A stretch of DNA of 64,000 bases from Candidatus Kinetoplastibacterium crithidii (lineage in GTDB: Bacteria; Pseudomonadota; Gammaproteobacteria; Burkholderiales; Burkholderiaceae_B): the NCBI GenBank assembly GCA_027557655.1, contig CP064915.1:558001-622000 (forward strand), written 5' to 3'. The translations under genes were made by a program, and so were the position numbers. The notes below the pieces were generated by a model. That model did not search any database, was not told where the DNA came from, and saw only the letters and a program-made list of their open reading frames with translations. This document shows, piece by piece, positions 44,363-54,066 of the stretch (the stretch's first letter is position 1; the number at the start of each line of letters is the position of its first letter).

Positions 44363-45178
44363 GTGGCGCGAGTTGTTGTAGTAACTTCTGGTAAAGGAGG
44401 CGTGGGTAAAACCACTAGCAGTGCTAGCTTTTCTGCTGGACTAGCTTTGCGCGGCTATAAAACTATCGTAATAGATTTTGATGTCGGATTACGTAATCTT
44501 GATCTTATTATGGGTTGTGAAAGAAGAGTAGTATATGATTTCATAAACGTAGTACAAGGAGATGCTAATCTCAAACAAGCTCTAATAAAAGATAAAAATA
44601 CTGATAATCTGTTTATACTTCCTGCTTCGCAAACAAGAGATAAAGATGCATTGACACAATCTGGAGTAGAGCAAGTTTTAGAAGATTTAAAAAAAATGGG
44701 TTTTGAATACATAGTATGCGACTCTCCAGCTGGGATAGAGTCCGGTGCTTTAATGGCTGCCTATTTTGCAGATGATGCTATTATTGTAACAAATCCAGAA
44801 ATCTCTTCTGTAAGAGACTCTGATAGAATTTTAGGGATACTATCTTCAAAATCAAAACGTGCTGTAGAAGGCTTAGAACCTATAAAAGAATTCTTATTGA
44901 TAACTAGATATAACCCAAAAAGAGTTATTAATGGTGAAATGCTCTCAATTTCGGATATAGAAGACATTTTGCGCATTAACTTAGCTGGCGTTATACCTGA
45001 ATCTGAATCAGTGCTACATGCTTCTAACCAAGGCCTGCCTGCTATTCATCTTAAGGAAACACCAGTATCAATAGCATATAATGATCTTGTTTCTCGTTAT
45101 TTAGGTGAGTCCATTCCAATGAAATTTACAGAATATGAAAAACCTAGCTTTATCAAACGACTTTTTGGAGGTAGATAA
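44363..45178 (+). CDS. minD: Septum site-determining ATPase MinD
   Basis: Membrane-cycling ParA-like ATPase of the Min system. The start is GTG at 44363, preceded by AAGGAT, giving the standard opening (M)ARVVVVTSGKGGVGKTT with the deviant Walker A; an in-frame TTG at 44336 lies upstream of that ribosome-binding site. 271 residues. IVIDFDVGLRNLDLIMGCERR, YIVCDSPAGIESGA and the C-terminal amphipathic membrane-targeting helix FIKRLFGGR are present. minE begins 3 bases after its stop. Confidence 0.98.
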   Translation: MARVVVVTSGKGGVGKTTSSASFSAGLALRGYKTIVIDFDVGLRNLDLIMGCERRVVYDFINVVQGDANLKQALIKDKNTDNLFILPASQTRDKDALTQSGVEQVLEDLKKMGFEYIVCDSPAGIESGALMAAYFADDAIIVTNPEISSVRDSDRILGILSSKSKRAVEGLEPIKEFLLITRYNPKRVINGEMLSISDIEDILRINLAGVIPESESVLHASNQGLPAIHLKETPVSIAYNDLVSRYLGESIPMKFTEYEKPSFIKRLFGGR

Positions 45179-45181
45179 AAC

Positions 45182-45436
45182 ATGTCATTTCTGTCGTTTT
45201 TATTAGGAGAAAAGAAAAAAACTGCCTCTGTTGCTAAGGAAAGATTACAAATCATTCTTGCGCACGAGCGCTCAAACAAAAACTCACCAGACTATCTAAA
45301 TAAACTACAACAAGAACTTATAGCGGTTTTATCGAAGTATGTTGCAATAAATCCTGATGATATTAAAGTTAATATTGAAAGTCAAGGCTCTTTGGATGTA
45401 CTTGAAGTAAAAATAGAGATGCAACAAAAAACATAA
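45182..45436 (+). CDS. minE: Cell division topological specificity factor MinE
   Basis: Stimulates MinD ATPase and drives pole-to-pole oscillation. The 84-residue protein has the N-terminal membrane-contacting MSFLSFLLGEKK, the MinD-binding AKERLQIILAHER, and the C-terminal topological domain (YVAINPDDIKVNIESQGSLDVLEVKIEM). Normal length, complete. Confidence 0.97.
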   Translation: MSFLSFLLGEKKKTASVAKERLQIILAHERSNKNSPDYLNKLQQELIAVLSKYVAINPDDIKVNIESQGSLDVLEVKIEMQQKT

Positions 45437-45456
45437 TAAAATAAATAAGTCTATGA

Positions 45457-45497
45457 ACATGAGCATAATTTCTGTTAACTGATATTAATGCTCATGT
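45457..45497. terminator. 10-bp palindrome between convergent minE and ettA
   Basis: ACATGAGCAT (45457-45466) and ATGCTCATGT (45488-45497), 21-base loop. It lies between the two 3' ends. No clean U-tract; the minus-strand side is followed by a T-rich stretch. Confidence 0.45.
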
Positions 45498-45513
45498 CAA
45501 ATTCACGCTATAC

Positions 45514-47187
45514 CTACCTTAATGATTTAAATTTTAGTCTTTTGGGAATTAAATCATTATCTTTCATTAATATTTTTTTGTTAGTTTCATATTCACTATA
45601 ATTGCCATTAAAGAAAACTACTTTTGAATTACCTTCAAATGCTATTATGTGAGTAGCTATTCGATCTAAAAACCATCGGTCATGACTGATAACTAGAATT
45701 GAACCGGCAAACTCTATCAAAGCATCTTCTAATGCTCTCAATGTCTCTACATCTAAATCATTTGATGGTTCATCTAACAACAAAACGTTTGAACCATTTA
45801 ATAGGGTTTTAGCTAAATGAAGCCGCCCTCTTTCACCTCCAGATAATAAACCTATTTTTTTATTTTGGTCACTACCTTTAAAATTAAACCTACTTAAATA
45901 GGCGCGTGTAGACATTAAAAATTTACCAACAGTAATATTATCTGCACCTTCAGATATATAATTAAAAACAGTTTGATCAGATAATAAATCATCCCTTGAT
46001 TGATCAACATAGGATATACTAACCGTTTTCCCTATAGAAACAGAGCCTGTATTAATATCCTCTGCTCCTGTGATAATCCTAAATAAAGTAGATTTACCTG
46101 CTCCATTAGGGCCAATTATACCAACAATAGCACCCTGAGGAACATTAAAGCTCAAGTTATCTATTAATAATCGATCACCATAAGACTTGCTTACATTACT
46201 AAATTCTATGATATCGTTCCCTAATCTCTCAGCAACAGGAATAAATATTTCTTGTGTTTCATTACGTTTTTGATATTCATAAGATGACATCTCTTCAAAA
46301 CGCTTCAAGCGAGCTTTTGATTTAGACTGCCTACCTTTAGCATTACTAGAGACCCACTCTAATTCTTTCTTGATCGTTCGTTGTCTAGCAGACTCTGTGC
46401 TTTCTTCACTCAATAAACGTGTTTCTTTTTGTTTTAACCAAGAACTATAGTTTCCTCTCCATGGTATGCCATAACCCCTATCTAGCTCTAATATCCACTC
46501 TGCAACATTATCTAAAAAATATCTATCATGAGTAACAGCAACGACTGTACCACTAAATTTATGTAAGAATTGCTCCAGCCATTCTACACTTTCTGCATCT
46601 AAATGATTAGTTGGTTCATCTAGTAAAAGCATATCTGGCTTAGATAAAAGCATTCTACATAAAGCTACTCTTCTTTTTTCTCCCCCCGAAAGATCGCTTA
46701 TTCTAGAATCCCAAGATGGTATACGTAAAGCCTCTGCAGCTATTTCAATTTGGAGATCTAAATCATCAAAACCACTAGATGCAGAGGCCGTTATTATAGA
46801 TTCTAACTCAGCCTGCTCTAGTGATAATTTATCAAAATCAGCATCAGGTTCAGCATAAGCCGCATATACTAGCTCTAAACGTTTCTTTGCAGCATAAATA
46901 TTACCTAGTCCTTCTTCTATTATTTCTCTCACTGATAAATTAGAATCAAGTATTGGCTCTTGAGGAAGATAACCTATCTTAAGACCAGGCATAGGTGTAG
47001 CTTTCCCATCAATATCATTATCTAAACCAGCCATGATTTTTAACAATGTTGATTTTCCAGAACCATTTAACCCAAGAACACCAATTTTTGCACCAGGAAA
47101 AAATGACAGTGAAATATCACGAAGAATATTTTTATTAGATGAAACAGTCTTACTAACTCGATTCATCGTATATACATACTTAGTCAT
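45514..47187 (-). CDS. ettA: Energy-dependent translational throttle protein EttA (ABC-F)
   Basis: ABC-F ATPase that binds the ribosomal E site and gates early elongation according to ATP/ADP. The 557-residue protein has two ATP-binding domains: Walker A VLGLNGSGKSTLLKIMAG and IIGPNGAGKSTLFRIITG, signatures LSGGEKRRVALCR and LSGGERGRLHLAKTL, and Walker B LLDEPTNHLDAES and LLDEPSNDLDVET. The EttA arm is in the first domain, and the inter-domain linker has RQRTIKKELEWVSSNAKGRQ. Length and MTKYVYTMNRVSKTV opening match EttA. A terminator-like hairpin lies 54-96 bases upstream of its start. Confidence 0.97.
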   Translation of the reverse strand: MTKYVYTMNRVSKTVSSNKNILRDISLSFFPGAKIGVLGLNGSGKSTLLKIMAGLDNDIDGKATPMPGLKIGYLPQEPILDSNLSVREIIEEGLGNIYAAKKRLELVYAAYAEPDADFDKLSLEQAELESIITASASSGFDDLDLQIEIAAEALRIPSWDSRISDLSGGEKRRVALCRMLLSKPDMLLLDEPTNHLDAESVEWLEQFLHKFSGTVVAVTHDRYFLDNVAEWILELDRGYGIPWRGNYSSWLKQKETRLLSEESTESARQRTIKKELEWVSSNAKGRQSKSKARLKRFEEMSSYEYQKRNETQEIFIPVAERLGNDIIEFSNVSKSYGDRLLIDNLSFNVPQGAIVGIIGPNGAGKSTLFRIITGAEDINTGSVSIGKTVSISYVDQSRDDLLSDQTVFNYISEGADNITVGKFLMSTRAYLSRFNFKGSDQNKKIGLLSGGERGRLHLAKTLLNGSNVLLLDEPSNDLDVETLRALEDALIEFAGSILVISHDRWFLDRIATHIIAFEGNSKVVFFNGNYSEYETNKKILMKDNDLIPKRLKFKSLR

Positions 47188-47240
47188 TTATATACTATTA
47201 AATATTAATTAAATCAAAGATATAAAAACATTATAACTTT

Positions 47241-47283
47241 AAAAAAATTTATACAGTAACCATAAACATCAGTTACTGTATAA
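47241..47283 (-). terminator. 12-bp perfect hairpin plus U-tract upstream of ettA
   Basis: Minus strand: TTATACAGTAAC (47283-47272), 11-base loop, GTTACTGTATAA (47260-47249), then A-run complement giving TTTTTTT (47247-47241). Good intrinsic terminator, placed between the small basic ORF (47412-47540) and ettA. Confidence 0.75.
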
Positions 47284-47411
47284 TCTAAGGAACTCTAATT
47301 GAAAACATCAATTTTAGCAAAAAGAATATAAAGATATCCTTATACAATGCTATAACAAATTATAATCATAGAAGGAAAAAATTTTCCAATATGGTCAAAA
47401 TAAGCTAAAAA

Positions 47412-47540
47412 TCAAATTTTCTTTATTTTTTCTAACATCTTAAATACATCTTTTGATAAATTTACAAACAATCTTTTATAAATTTTACTAAGACAACGAC
47501 GTTCAAGTGTATTGCGTCTCACACGTTTACGTTCTGCCAC
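47412..47540 (-). CDS. Very small basic ORF of unknown function
   Basis: GTG-initiated frame of 42 residues preceded by a near-perfect AAGGAGA Shine-Dalgarno with a 7-base spacer. The product begins MAERKRVRRNTLERRCLSK (Lys/Arg-rich) and ends KMLEKIKKI. I do not recognise a family; the AERKR start recalls basic ribosomal-protein tails but does not match S21, S20, L34 or L36. A terminator follows 128 bases downstream, so it could be an independent short gene or an upstream reading frame in the ettA leader. Strength rests on the ribosome-binding site only. Confidence 0.5.
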   Translation of the reverse strand: MAERKRVRRNTLERRCLSKIYKRLFVNLSKDVFKMLEKIKKI

Positions 47541-47697
47541 AATAAGTCTCCTTAAATATTAAAAATAATCTATTTATTAAATAGGATCAATTATTATATA
47601 AATATGTTATCAATATACTATAATTACAAGAAAAACTGTACAACCTTTAACTATTAAATAAAAACAATAATTTTAGTTTATAACAGTCTGGGATTAT

Positions 47698-50600
47698 ATG
47701 AGTGGAAAAATCAAAATATCAGGAGCATTACAAAACAATCTAAAAAATATCAATTTAGAAATTGATACAAATGAATTTGTAGTTATTACTGGGGTATCTG
47801 GTTCTGGCAAAAGTTCACTAGCTATAGACACTTTGTTTTCTGAAGGCCAAAATAGATACCTAGAAACATTCTCAACATATGCAAGACAAATTTTAAATTC
47901 TGCAAATAAGCCAAAGGCAGATAAGATAGAAGGCATACTACCTGCTATTCTTATTAATCAAAAAAATACCATAAAACATTCCCATAGCACAGTTGGGACT
48001 ATTACTGAAATATGTGACTACTTAAAACTATTCTTTGCAAATAACTCTAAGTTATTTTGCAAAGAATGCAATACTTTAATACAAAAGAATAATCCTGAAT
48101 CTATATTTCAAAATGTTTTATATAAAACAAAAGAGATAGACAAACCAAAATTAATTATATCTTTTGACTTTTTAACTTCTGAAGAAATAAAAGATGATAT
48201 ATTAAAATTCTTAGCCAGCAAAGGATACTTAAATGTACATCAAGATAACGTTATTAAGCAAGAAAATGGCATAACTTACATTGTTTTAAATGTTATACAA
48301 GACAGATTGATTCTAACTCATCAAAATAAAACCAGATTCCTAGAATCCGTAAATACTGCCCTATCAATGGGTAAAAATATGGTTACAATCCAATTGTTGG
48401 ATAAAGATAAAATTACTAATACATGGAAATATAGTGGTTCTCTATACTGCACGAATTGCAATATAACATACAGCGATATTACATCTGATCATTTTTCATT
48501 TTCATCTCCATTAGGAGCTTGTGTTGAGTGTAATGGTTTTGGCAATAAAATAGTTATAGATATAGATAAAGTGATCCCAGACAGCTCTATTTCTTTATTA
48601 GATGGTGCAATAAAACCATGGAGAACAGATACTTTTAAAAGTTGTCAAATGGATTTAGAAAGATATGCTGCAAAATACTCAATACCACTATCAAAACCAT
48701 GGAAAAGCCTAAAAGAAAATGAAAAAAACTGGGTTATTAATGGAGAGGCTTCTTGGGAAAACAATGATTATTCTTGGAAAAATGTATGGTATGGGATAAA
48801 AAATTTTTTTGAATATCTAGAATCAAAATCATACAAAATGCATATTAGGATATTACTATCAAAGTACAGAAAACATATTATATGCCCAAAATGCAATGGA
48901 AATAGATTAAAAAAAGACTCTTTACTATGGTATATATGCTCAAAAATAGAATATAAAAATAATGAAATAACTGAGAAGCAAGAATATAAAAAAGAATTTA
49001 ATATCAGCGATATACTAAATTTGCCATTAGAACAAACTCTCTCACTACTTAAAAAGTTTTCTAAAAATCAAGATCTTAATGAAAAATCGACAATACGAGA
49101 GATTATAAAAAGAATACAAACACTAAATAATATTGGAGTTGGATATTTAAATCTAAATAGGCAAAGCAAAACACTCTCTGGTGGAGAATTACAAAGAATT
49201 AATTTAACTACAGCACTTGGCTCCTCGTTAATAAATACTCTTTTTATAATAGATGAACCAACCAATGGTCTTCATTATTGTGATGTCCATAAAATTATTA
49301 GAGAACTAAAACAATTACGTAATATTGGTAATTGTGTAATTGTAATAGAACATAATAAAGATGCAATATTATCAGCAGATAGACTTATAGAAATGGGTCC
49401 AGGATCAGGAATAAATGGAGGAAAAATTATCTTTGATGATCATCCATCAAAGATAATAAAATCAAACACCATAACTGGCAAATATATACAAGAAAAAAAT
49501 CATCATTATAAATCAAATTTTCAACAAACTAATCAAATAAATATTATAGGAGCGAATGCTAATAACCTAAAAAATATTAATTTAAAAATACCATTAAATA
49601 ATTTTATATGTATTACTGGTATCTCAGGATCAGGAAAAAGTTCCCTTGTTAAAGAAATTATCTATAACTCTATATATGACTTTAAAGAAACAGGCACTAT
49701 AAAAACAAAAACAGTAAAAAATATAACTGGAATAGAAAATATAACAGAAATATATCTTATAGATAGCAGTCCACTCATAAAAAGCTCGAGATCTACACCA
49801 GTTAGTTATCTTGGAATATTTGAAATAATTAGAGATATTTTTGCAAAAGCAGATATATCTATAGAAAGAAATTATAAATCTAATGTATTCAGTATGAATA
49901 GTGGTTTAGGTCGGTGTCCTGAATGTGAGGGTAAAGGATTAAAGAAAATTGAGATGCAGTTTATATCTGATATATACATAGAATGTGAAGAATGTGAAGG
50001 AAAACGTTTCCGCCCAGAAATATTGGAAGTTAAAATTTATAGGAACAATCAAAAATATTCTATAGACCAAGTATTAAATATGACTATACAAGAAGCAATA
50101 ATTATATTTGATAATGATAATCTGCTCACAGACTCTCTTTCTTGTATGGTATCGTTAGGTTTAAATCATATAACTCTAGGTCAAACTATATCTATAATGT
50201 CTAATGGAGAAATTAGAAGATTAAAACTTGCAAAATACTTAGCAAAATTTAGATCAGGAAATGCAAATCAAAATTCTCTATTATTATTAGATGAACCTAC
50301 TGCAGGCCTACATATTAACGAGATTGATTTGCTCATAACAGCCTTAAAAGACGTGGTAAAATCAGGAAATACAGTAATAGCAGTAGAGCATAATTTGCAA
50401 TTAATTAGATCTTCTGATTGGATATGTGATTTGGGACCAGGCGCTGGAGAAAATGGAGGGAAGATAGTAGCAATAGGTACTCCAGAAGATATTAAAAAGA
50501 ACGATATTTCGTTTACTGGCAAAGCATTAATAGAACAAGACATATTATCAAATAATACAATTTTGCAAAAACAATATTTCCATAGAAACAAAATAAAAAG

Positions 50601-53127
50601 AATAAGGAAAGATAATAATATTAAAATATTTAATGCATATGAAAATAATCTCAAAAATATTAATTTAGAGTTACCTTTAGGAAAATTTATCGCTATTACT
50701 GGTGTATCTGGATCAGGAAAATCAACTATAGCATTTGATATATTATTTAATGAAGGCCAACGAAGATATCTAATGACTATGAATGCTTATGCTCGTTCAA
50801 TCATACATACAGCACAAAAGCCACATGTTGATAAAATCCTCAACCTACCACCAACTGCTGCTATATCTCAAAGATTAAATAGTACAAGTCATAAATCAAC
50901 TGTTGGGACTATATCAGAAATAAATAATTTTCTAAGATTGCTATTTTCTAAATTGGGACAACAACACTGTTATAAATGTGGTTTAAAAATAACCACATTC
51001 ACTATAGAACAAATTATTTCTCGCATAAAAAATATTTTTTATAATAGAACTATCATTATTTCAAGCCCTATAAAAACTAGCAATAAAACCTTGATAAGAA
51101 ATCTTGCTAAAAAATTAAACCTATCTATAGATATAAATAAAACAAAAGAAAATACAATTATATATTTGCCAATAGAAGAAATCAAAATTAGTAAAAAAAA
51201 TGAAATACTATTAAATAATATAATAAAAAATGCCTTAAAATATAGTGATGGATTCGTTCAAATAAGTGAGAAAATAGAATCTGAATCTCTTAAGCTAGAA
51301 AATAAAGCAATTATTTATTCAACAAAGCAAACATGTTTACATTGCGAAATTGATTATCCAAAAATAGATTCCCAATTATTCTCATATAATAATAAAAAAG
51401 GATGGTGTTATAGCTGCCAAGGCACAGGCATACTAATAAAAAATCAATCATTACAAAAAACAAATGATCTAAAACAAAACAACAATGATTTAAAATGCAA
51501 GGTATGTGATGGGAAAAGACTGAATAACATATCTCTATCTGTATTATGGAAAAACCTTAATATTAATGATTTCACTTCAATGTCTATAGATGATTTAAAA
51601 AATTTTTTTAATAAAAATTGTGCTGAAATCACAGAAAATAAAATAGCTAATGAAATTATAAAAGAAATTATAAAACGTTTAGATTTTATGGATAACCTAG
51701 GAATAGGCTATCTTTCTCTAAATAGATCTGAACCAACCCTATCAGGCGGAGAATTACAGAGAGTACATTTATCATCACAATTAGGATCAGAATCCCAAGG
51801 AATATGTTATATATTAGATGAGCCAACCATAGGATTGCATGCACGTGATAATAAATCATTAATCAAATCGCTTGCAAATCTTACAAATAATGGAAATACA
51901 GTTATAGTAGTAGAACATGATCCAGAAGTCATTAAAAGTGCTTCTTACCTTATAGAGGTAGGACCAGGTGCTGGGGTTAGAGGTGGTAAAATTATCAACC
52001 AAGGACCAATGGATACAATTTTAAAAAACAATCAATCTTATTTTACAAAACACAACATTACACTTAATAATATTAATGAACTGAATTCCAACAAAAAAAT
52101 TTCTTCTAAAAATAATTTAGAAATTAAAAATGTATCACAAAACAACTTAAAAAATATAAATGTAAAATTTCCTCTAGGTTTTTTAAATGTGGTCACAGGA
52201 GTATCTGGATCAGGAAAATCAACTCTAATACAAAAGGTTCTGTTTAATAATATTAAATCTAAACTCGATGATAAATCATATATCTGGGAACACTGCACAA
52301 ACATTAAGAATTTCGAAAACATAAATAAAATACTATCTGTAGACCAAACACCGATAGGAAAAAATTCTCGTTCTTGCCCTGCAACTTTTATAGGTTTTTG
52401 GGATGAAATTCGTAAAATTTTTGCTAATTCTAACGAATCAAAAATTAGAGGATGGTCAGCATCAAGATTCTCCTTTAATTCTAAAGAAGGTAGATGTGAA
52501 GAATGCAAAGGTACAGGCATAAAAACTATTGAAATGAACTTCATGACTAATTCTAAGAGTCAATGTAATTTATGCAAGGGCAGTCGATTCAATAGCGAAA
52601 CAAAAACTATCGAATTCTCAGGATTTAATATTGGTGAAATTTTATCTATGGATGTTGATCAAGCTTTAAAAACCTTTACAAATTTTCCCAGAATTAGTCA
52701 TCCCCTGAAACTAATGCAAGAAATTGGCCTAGGCTATCTACCTATTGGACAATCATCTTCAGATTTATCAGGAGGAGAAGCCCAAAGAATAAAAATAGTA
52801 ACTGAATTGTCAAAAATAAAAGACTCTACACACACACACAACACTATATATGTATTAGATGAACCAACTATAGGATTATCATCTTATGATATAAAAAAAT
52901 TGGTCTTAGTATTGCGTAAATTAACAGAATTAAATAATACTGTTGTCGTTATAGAACACAACTTAGATTTTATTATTCAATCTGATTGGATAGTAGATAT
53001 AGGACCTGAAGGAGGAAAAAACGGAGGACAATTATTATTTCAAGGAACGATTAATAATTTATTAAAAGAAAATGTAAATTCCTATACAAAAGAAGCAATC
53101 ATAGAATATATGAAACAATCTTTTTAA
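47698..53127 (+). CDS. uvrA: Double-length UvrA-type excinuclease ATPase
   Basis: DNA-damage recognition subunit of nucleotide excision repair, here a fusion of two UvrA-like halves (1809 residues; a normal UvrA is about 940). Four ATP-binding modules are visible with Walker A at about residues 32 (GVSGSGKSSLAID), 640 (GISGSGKSSLVKE), 1000 (GVSGSGKSTIAFD) and 1500 (GVSGSGKSTLIQK). The signatures are LSGGELQRINL, MSNGEIRRLKL (degenerate), LSGGELQRVHL and LSGGEAQRIKI. Zinc-finger Cys pairs recur (CTNCN...CVECNGFG, CPECEGKG, CLHCE...CYSCQGTG, CEECKGTG). Such tandem UvrA proteins exist in betaproteobacteria. Overlaps the convergent tcdA by 4 bases. Confidence 0.95.
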   Translation: MSGKIKISGALQNNLKNINLEIDTNEFVVITGVSGSGKSSLAIDTLFSEGQNRYLETFSTYARQILNSANKPKADKIEGILPAILINQKNTIKHSHSTVGTITEICDYLKLFFANNSKLFCKECNTLIQKNNPESIFQNVLYKTKEIDKPKLIISFDFLTSEEIKDDILKFLASKGYLNVHQDNVIKQENGITYIVLNVIQDRLILTHQNKTRFLESVNTALSMGKNMVTIQLLDKDKITNTWKYSGSLYCTNCNITYSDITSDHFSFSSPLGACVECNGFGNKIVIDIDKVIPDSSISLLDGAIKPWRTDTFKSCQMDLERYAAKYSIPLSKPWKSLKENEKNWVINGEASWENNDYSWKNVWYGIKNFFEYLESKSYKMHIRILLSKYRKHIICPKCNGNRLKKDSLLWYICSKIEYKNNEITEKQEYKKEFNISDILNLPLEQTLSLLKKFSKNQDLNEKSTIREIIKRIQTLNNIGVGYLNLNRQSKTLSGGELQRINLTTALGSSLINTLFIIDEPTNGLHYCDVHKIIRELKQLRNIGNCVIVIEHNKDAILSADRLIEMGPGSGINGGKIIFDDHPSKIIKSNTITGKYIQEKNHHYKSNFQQTNQINIIGANANNLKNINLKIPLNNFICITGISGSGKSSLVKEIIYNSIYDFKETGTIKTKTVKNITGIENITEIYLIDSSPLIKSSRSTPVSYLGIFEIIRDIFAKADISIERNYKSNVFSMNSGLGRCPECEGKGLKKIEMQFISDIYIECEECEGKRFRPEILEVKIYRNNQKYSIDQVLNMTIQEAIIIFDNDNLLTDSLSCMVSLGLNHITLGQTISIMSNGEIRRLKLAKYLAKFRSGNANQNSLLLLDEPTAGLHINEIDLLITALKDVVKSGNTVIAVEHNLQLIRSSDWICDLGPGAGENGGKIVAIGTPEDIKKNDISFTGKALIEQDILSNNTILQKQYFHRNKIKRIRKDNNIKIFNAYENNLKNINLELPLGKFIAITGVSGSGKSTIAFDILFNEGQRRYLMTMNAYARSIIHTAQKPHVDKILNLPPTAAISQRLNSTSHKSTVGTISEINNFLRLLFSKLGQQHCYKCGLKITTFTIEQIISRIKNIFYNRTIIISSPIKTSNKTLIRNLAKKLNLSIDINKTKENTIIYLPIEEIKISKKNEILLNNIIKNALKYSDGFVQISEKIESESLKLENKAIIYSTKQTCLHCEIDYPKIDSQLFSYNNKKGWCYSCQGTGILIKNQSLQKTNDLKQNNNDLKCKVCDGKRLNNISLSVLWKNLNINDFTSMSIDDLKNFFNKNCAEITENKIANEIIKEIIKRLDFMDNLGIGYLSLNRSEPTLSGGELQRVHLSSQLGSESQGICYILDEPTIGLHARDNKSLIKSLANLTNNGNTVIVVEHDPEVIKSASYLIEVGPGAGVRGGKIINQGPMDTILKNNQSYFTKHNITLNNINELNSNKKISSKNNLEIKNVSQNNLKNINVKFPLGFLNVVTGVSGSGKSTLIQKVLFNNIKSKLDDKSYIWEHCTNIKNFENINKILSVDQTPIGKNSRSCPATFIGFWDEIRKIFANSNESKIRGWSASRFSFNSKEGRCEECKGTGIKTIEMNFMTNSKSQCNLCKGSRFNSETKTIEFSGFNIGEILSMDVDQALKTFTNFPRISHPLKLMQEIGLGYLPIGQSSSDLSGGEAQRIKIVTELSKIKDSTHTHNTIYVLDEPTIGLSSYDIKKLVLVLRKLTELNNTVVVIEHNLDFIIQSDWIVDIGPEGGKNGGQLLFQGTINNLLKENVNSYTKEAIIEYMKQSF

Positions 53128-53939
53128 CTAGAATTTTTTATACAGAATTCCTCCTCAATAATACTAATAGCTATACTAGAAGCAGCAAAACCCATAGAGG
53201 CCGTTGATGTCACAATAGATCCATATCCTGAACATGCAAGTCCATGCTGAAAATCTGTTTTAGAACAGTTATTAGGGTACACAGTATGTTGTTCAAACCA
53301 CAAAGCATTTAAGCCAAATTTCCTAGGAAATCTATTGCTAGAACAACTGTTTTTCAGTAAGTTTAAAAACCTACTATCTTTACGAATTTTATATCTTAAT
53401 GATGATAAAAGAGAATCATATTTAGCCAAAGAAATATCACCATACTTAAGAGAAAAGGGATCCGTTTTTCCTCCAGCAGCCCCACATAACAATAATGGAA
53501 TTTTTTTACTCATTGAAAAAAATACTATTGCTAATTTTGACGCAACTTGATCTATACAATCTATAATAATATTATATTCATCTGATAAAATACTATTAAT
53601 ATTATCTGATGTAATAAATTCCTCTTTACAAACTATATGACACGATGGATTTATTTCTAATATACGTTCTGCCATTGTAAAAATTTTTGTTTTCCCTATA
53701 GTAGAACTTAAAGCATGAATCTGCCTATTAATATTAGATTCAGATATGTTATCTAAATCTACCATCGTAATATTCCCAACACCTGTCCTGGCTAATGCTT
53801 CTACAGCCCATGATCCTACTCCTCCAACACCTATAACAGCAACATGAGAGTTCCTAAAAAAATCAAAAAGCTTCTCATTATATAATCTAACTACGCCACT
53901 AAATCTTCTAGTCAAATTAACATCAATATTTTCTTTCAT
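53124..53939 (-). CDS. tcdA: tRNA threonylcarbamoyladenosine dehydratase
   Basis: E1-like enzyme that cyclises t6A37 of tRNA to ct6A using ATP. The 271-residue protein has the nucleotide motif VIGVGGVGSWAVEALARTGVG, the Asp/Arg pair in MVDLDNISESNINRQIHAL, and CIDQVASKLAIV. The C-terminal half (CSGYGSIVTSTASMGFAAS) is typical of YgdL/CsdL. The stop codon overlaps the uvrA stop inside a TTAA shared by both strands. It acts after the t6A pathway; tsaE in this window belongs to that pathway. Confidence 0.94.
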   Translation of the reverse strand: MKENIDVNLTRRFSGVVRLYNEKLFDFFRNSHVAVIGVGGVGSWAVEALARTGVGNITMVDLDNISESNINRQIHALSSTIGKTKIFTMAERILEINPSCHIVCKEEFITSDNINSILSDEYNIIIDCIDQVASKLAIVFFSMSKKIPLLLCGAAGGKTDPFSLKYGDISLAKYDSLLSSLRYKIRKDSRFLNLLKNSCSSNRFPRKFGLNALWFEQHTVYPNNCSKTDFQHGLACSGYGSIVTSTASMGFAASSIAISIIEEEFCIKNSS

Positions 53940-54066
53940 ACATAATTACTTATTATAAAGGGTAATAATTTAAGATGAGATTCTTTCAAATCACTACCTA
54001 ACTATTGTTAAAAACATATCTTTAAATTAATATTAAATTTTAGAATTATTTAAAGAAATAACAATT

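Noticed and set aside
50268..50654. Minus-strand open frame of 128 codons inside uvrA
   Set aside because: Antisense to conserved Walker B/linker sequence; no independent start signal.
52038..52544. Minus-strand open frame of 168 codons inside uvrA
   Set aside because: Antisense shadow of a conserved zinc-finger/Walker region of uvrA; no recognisable domain.
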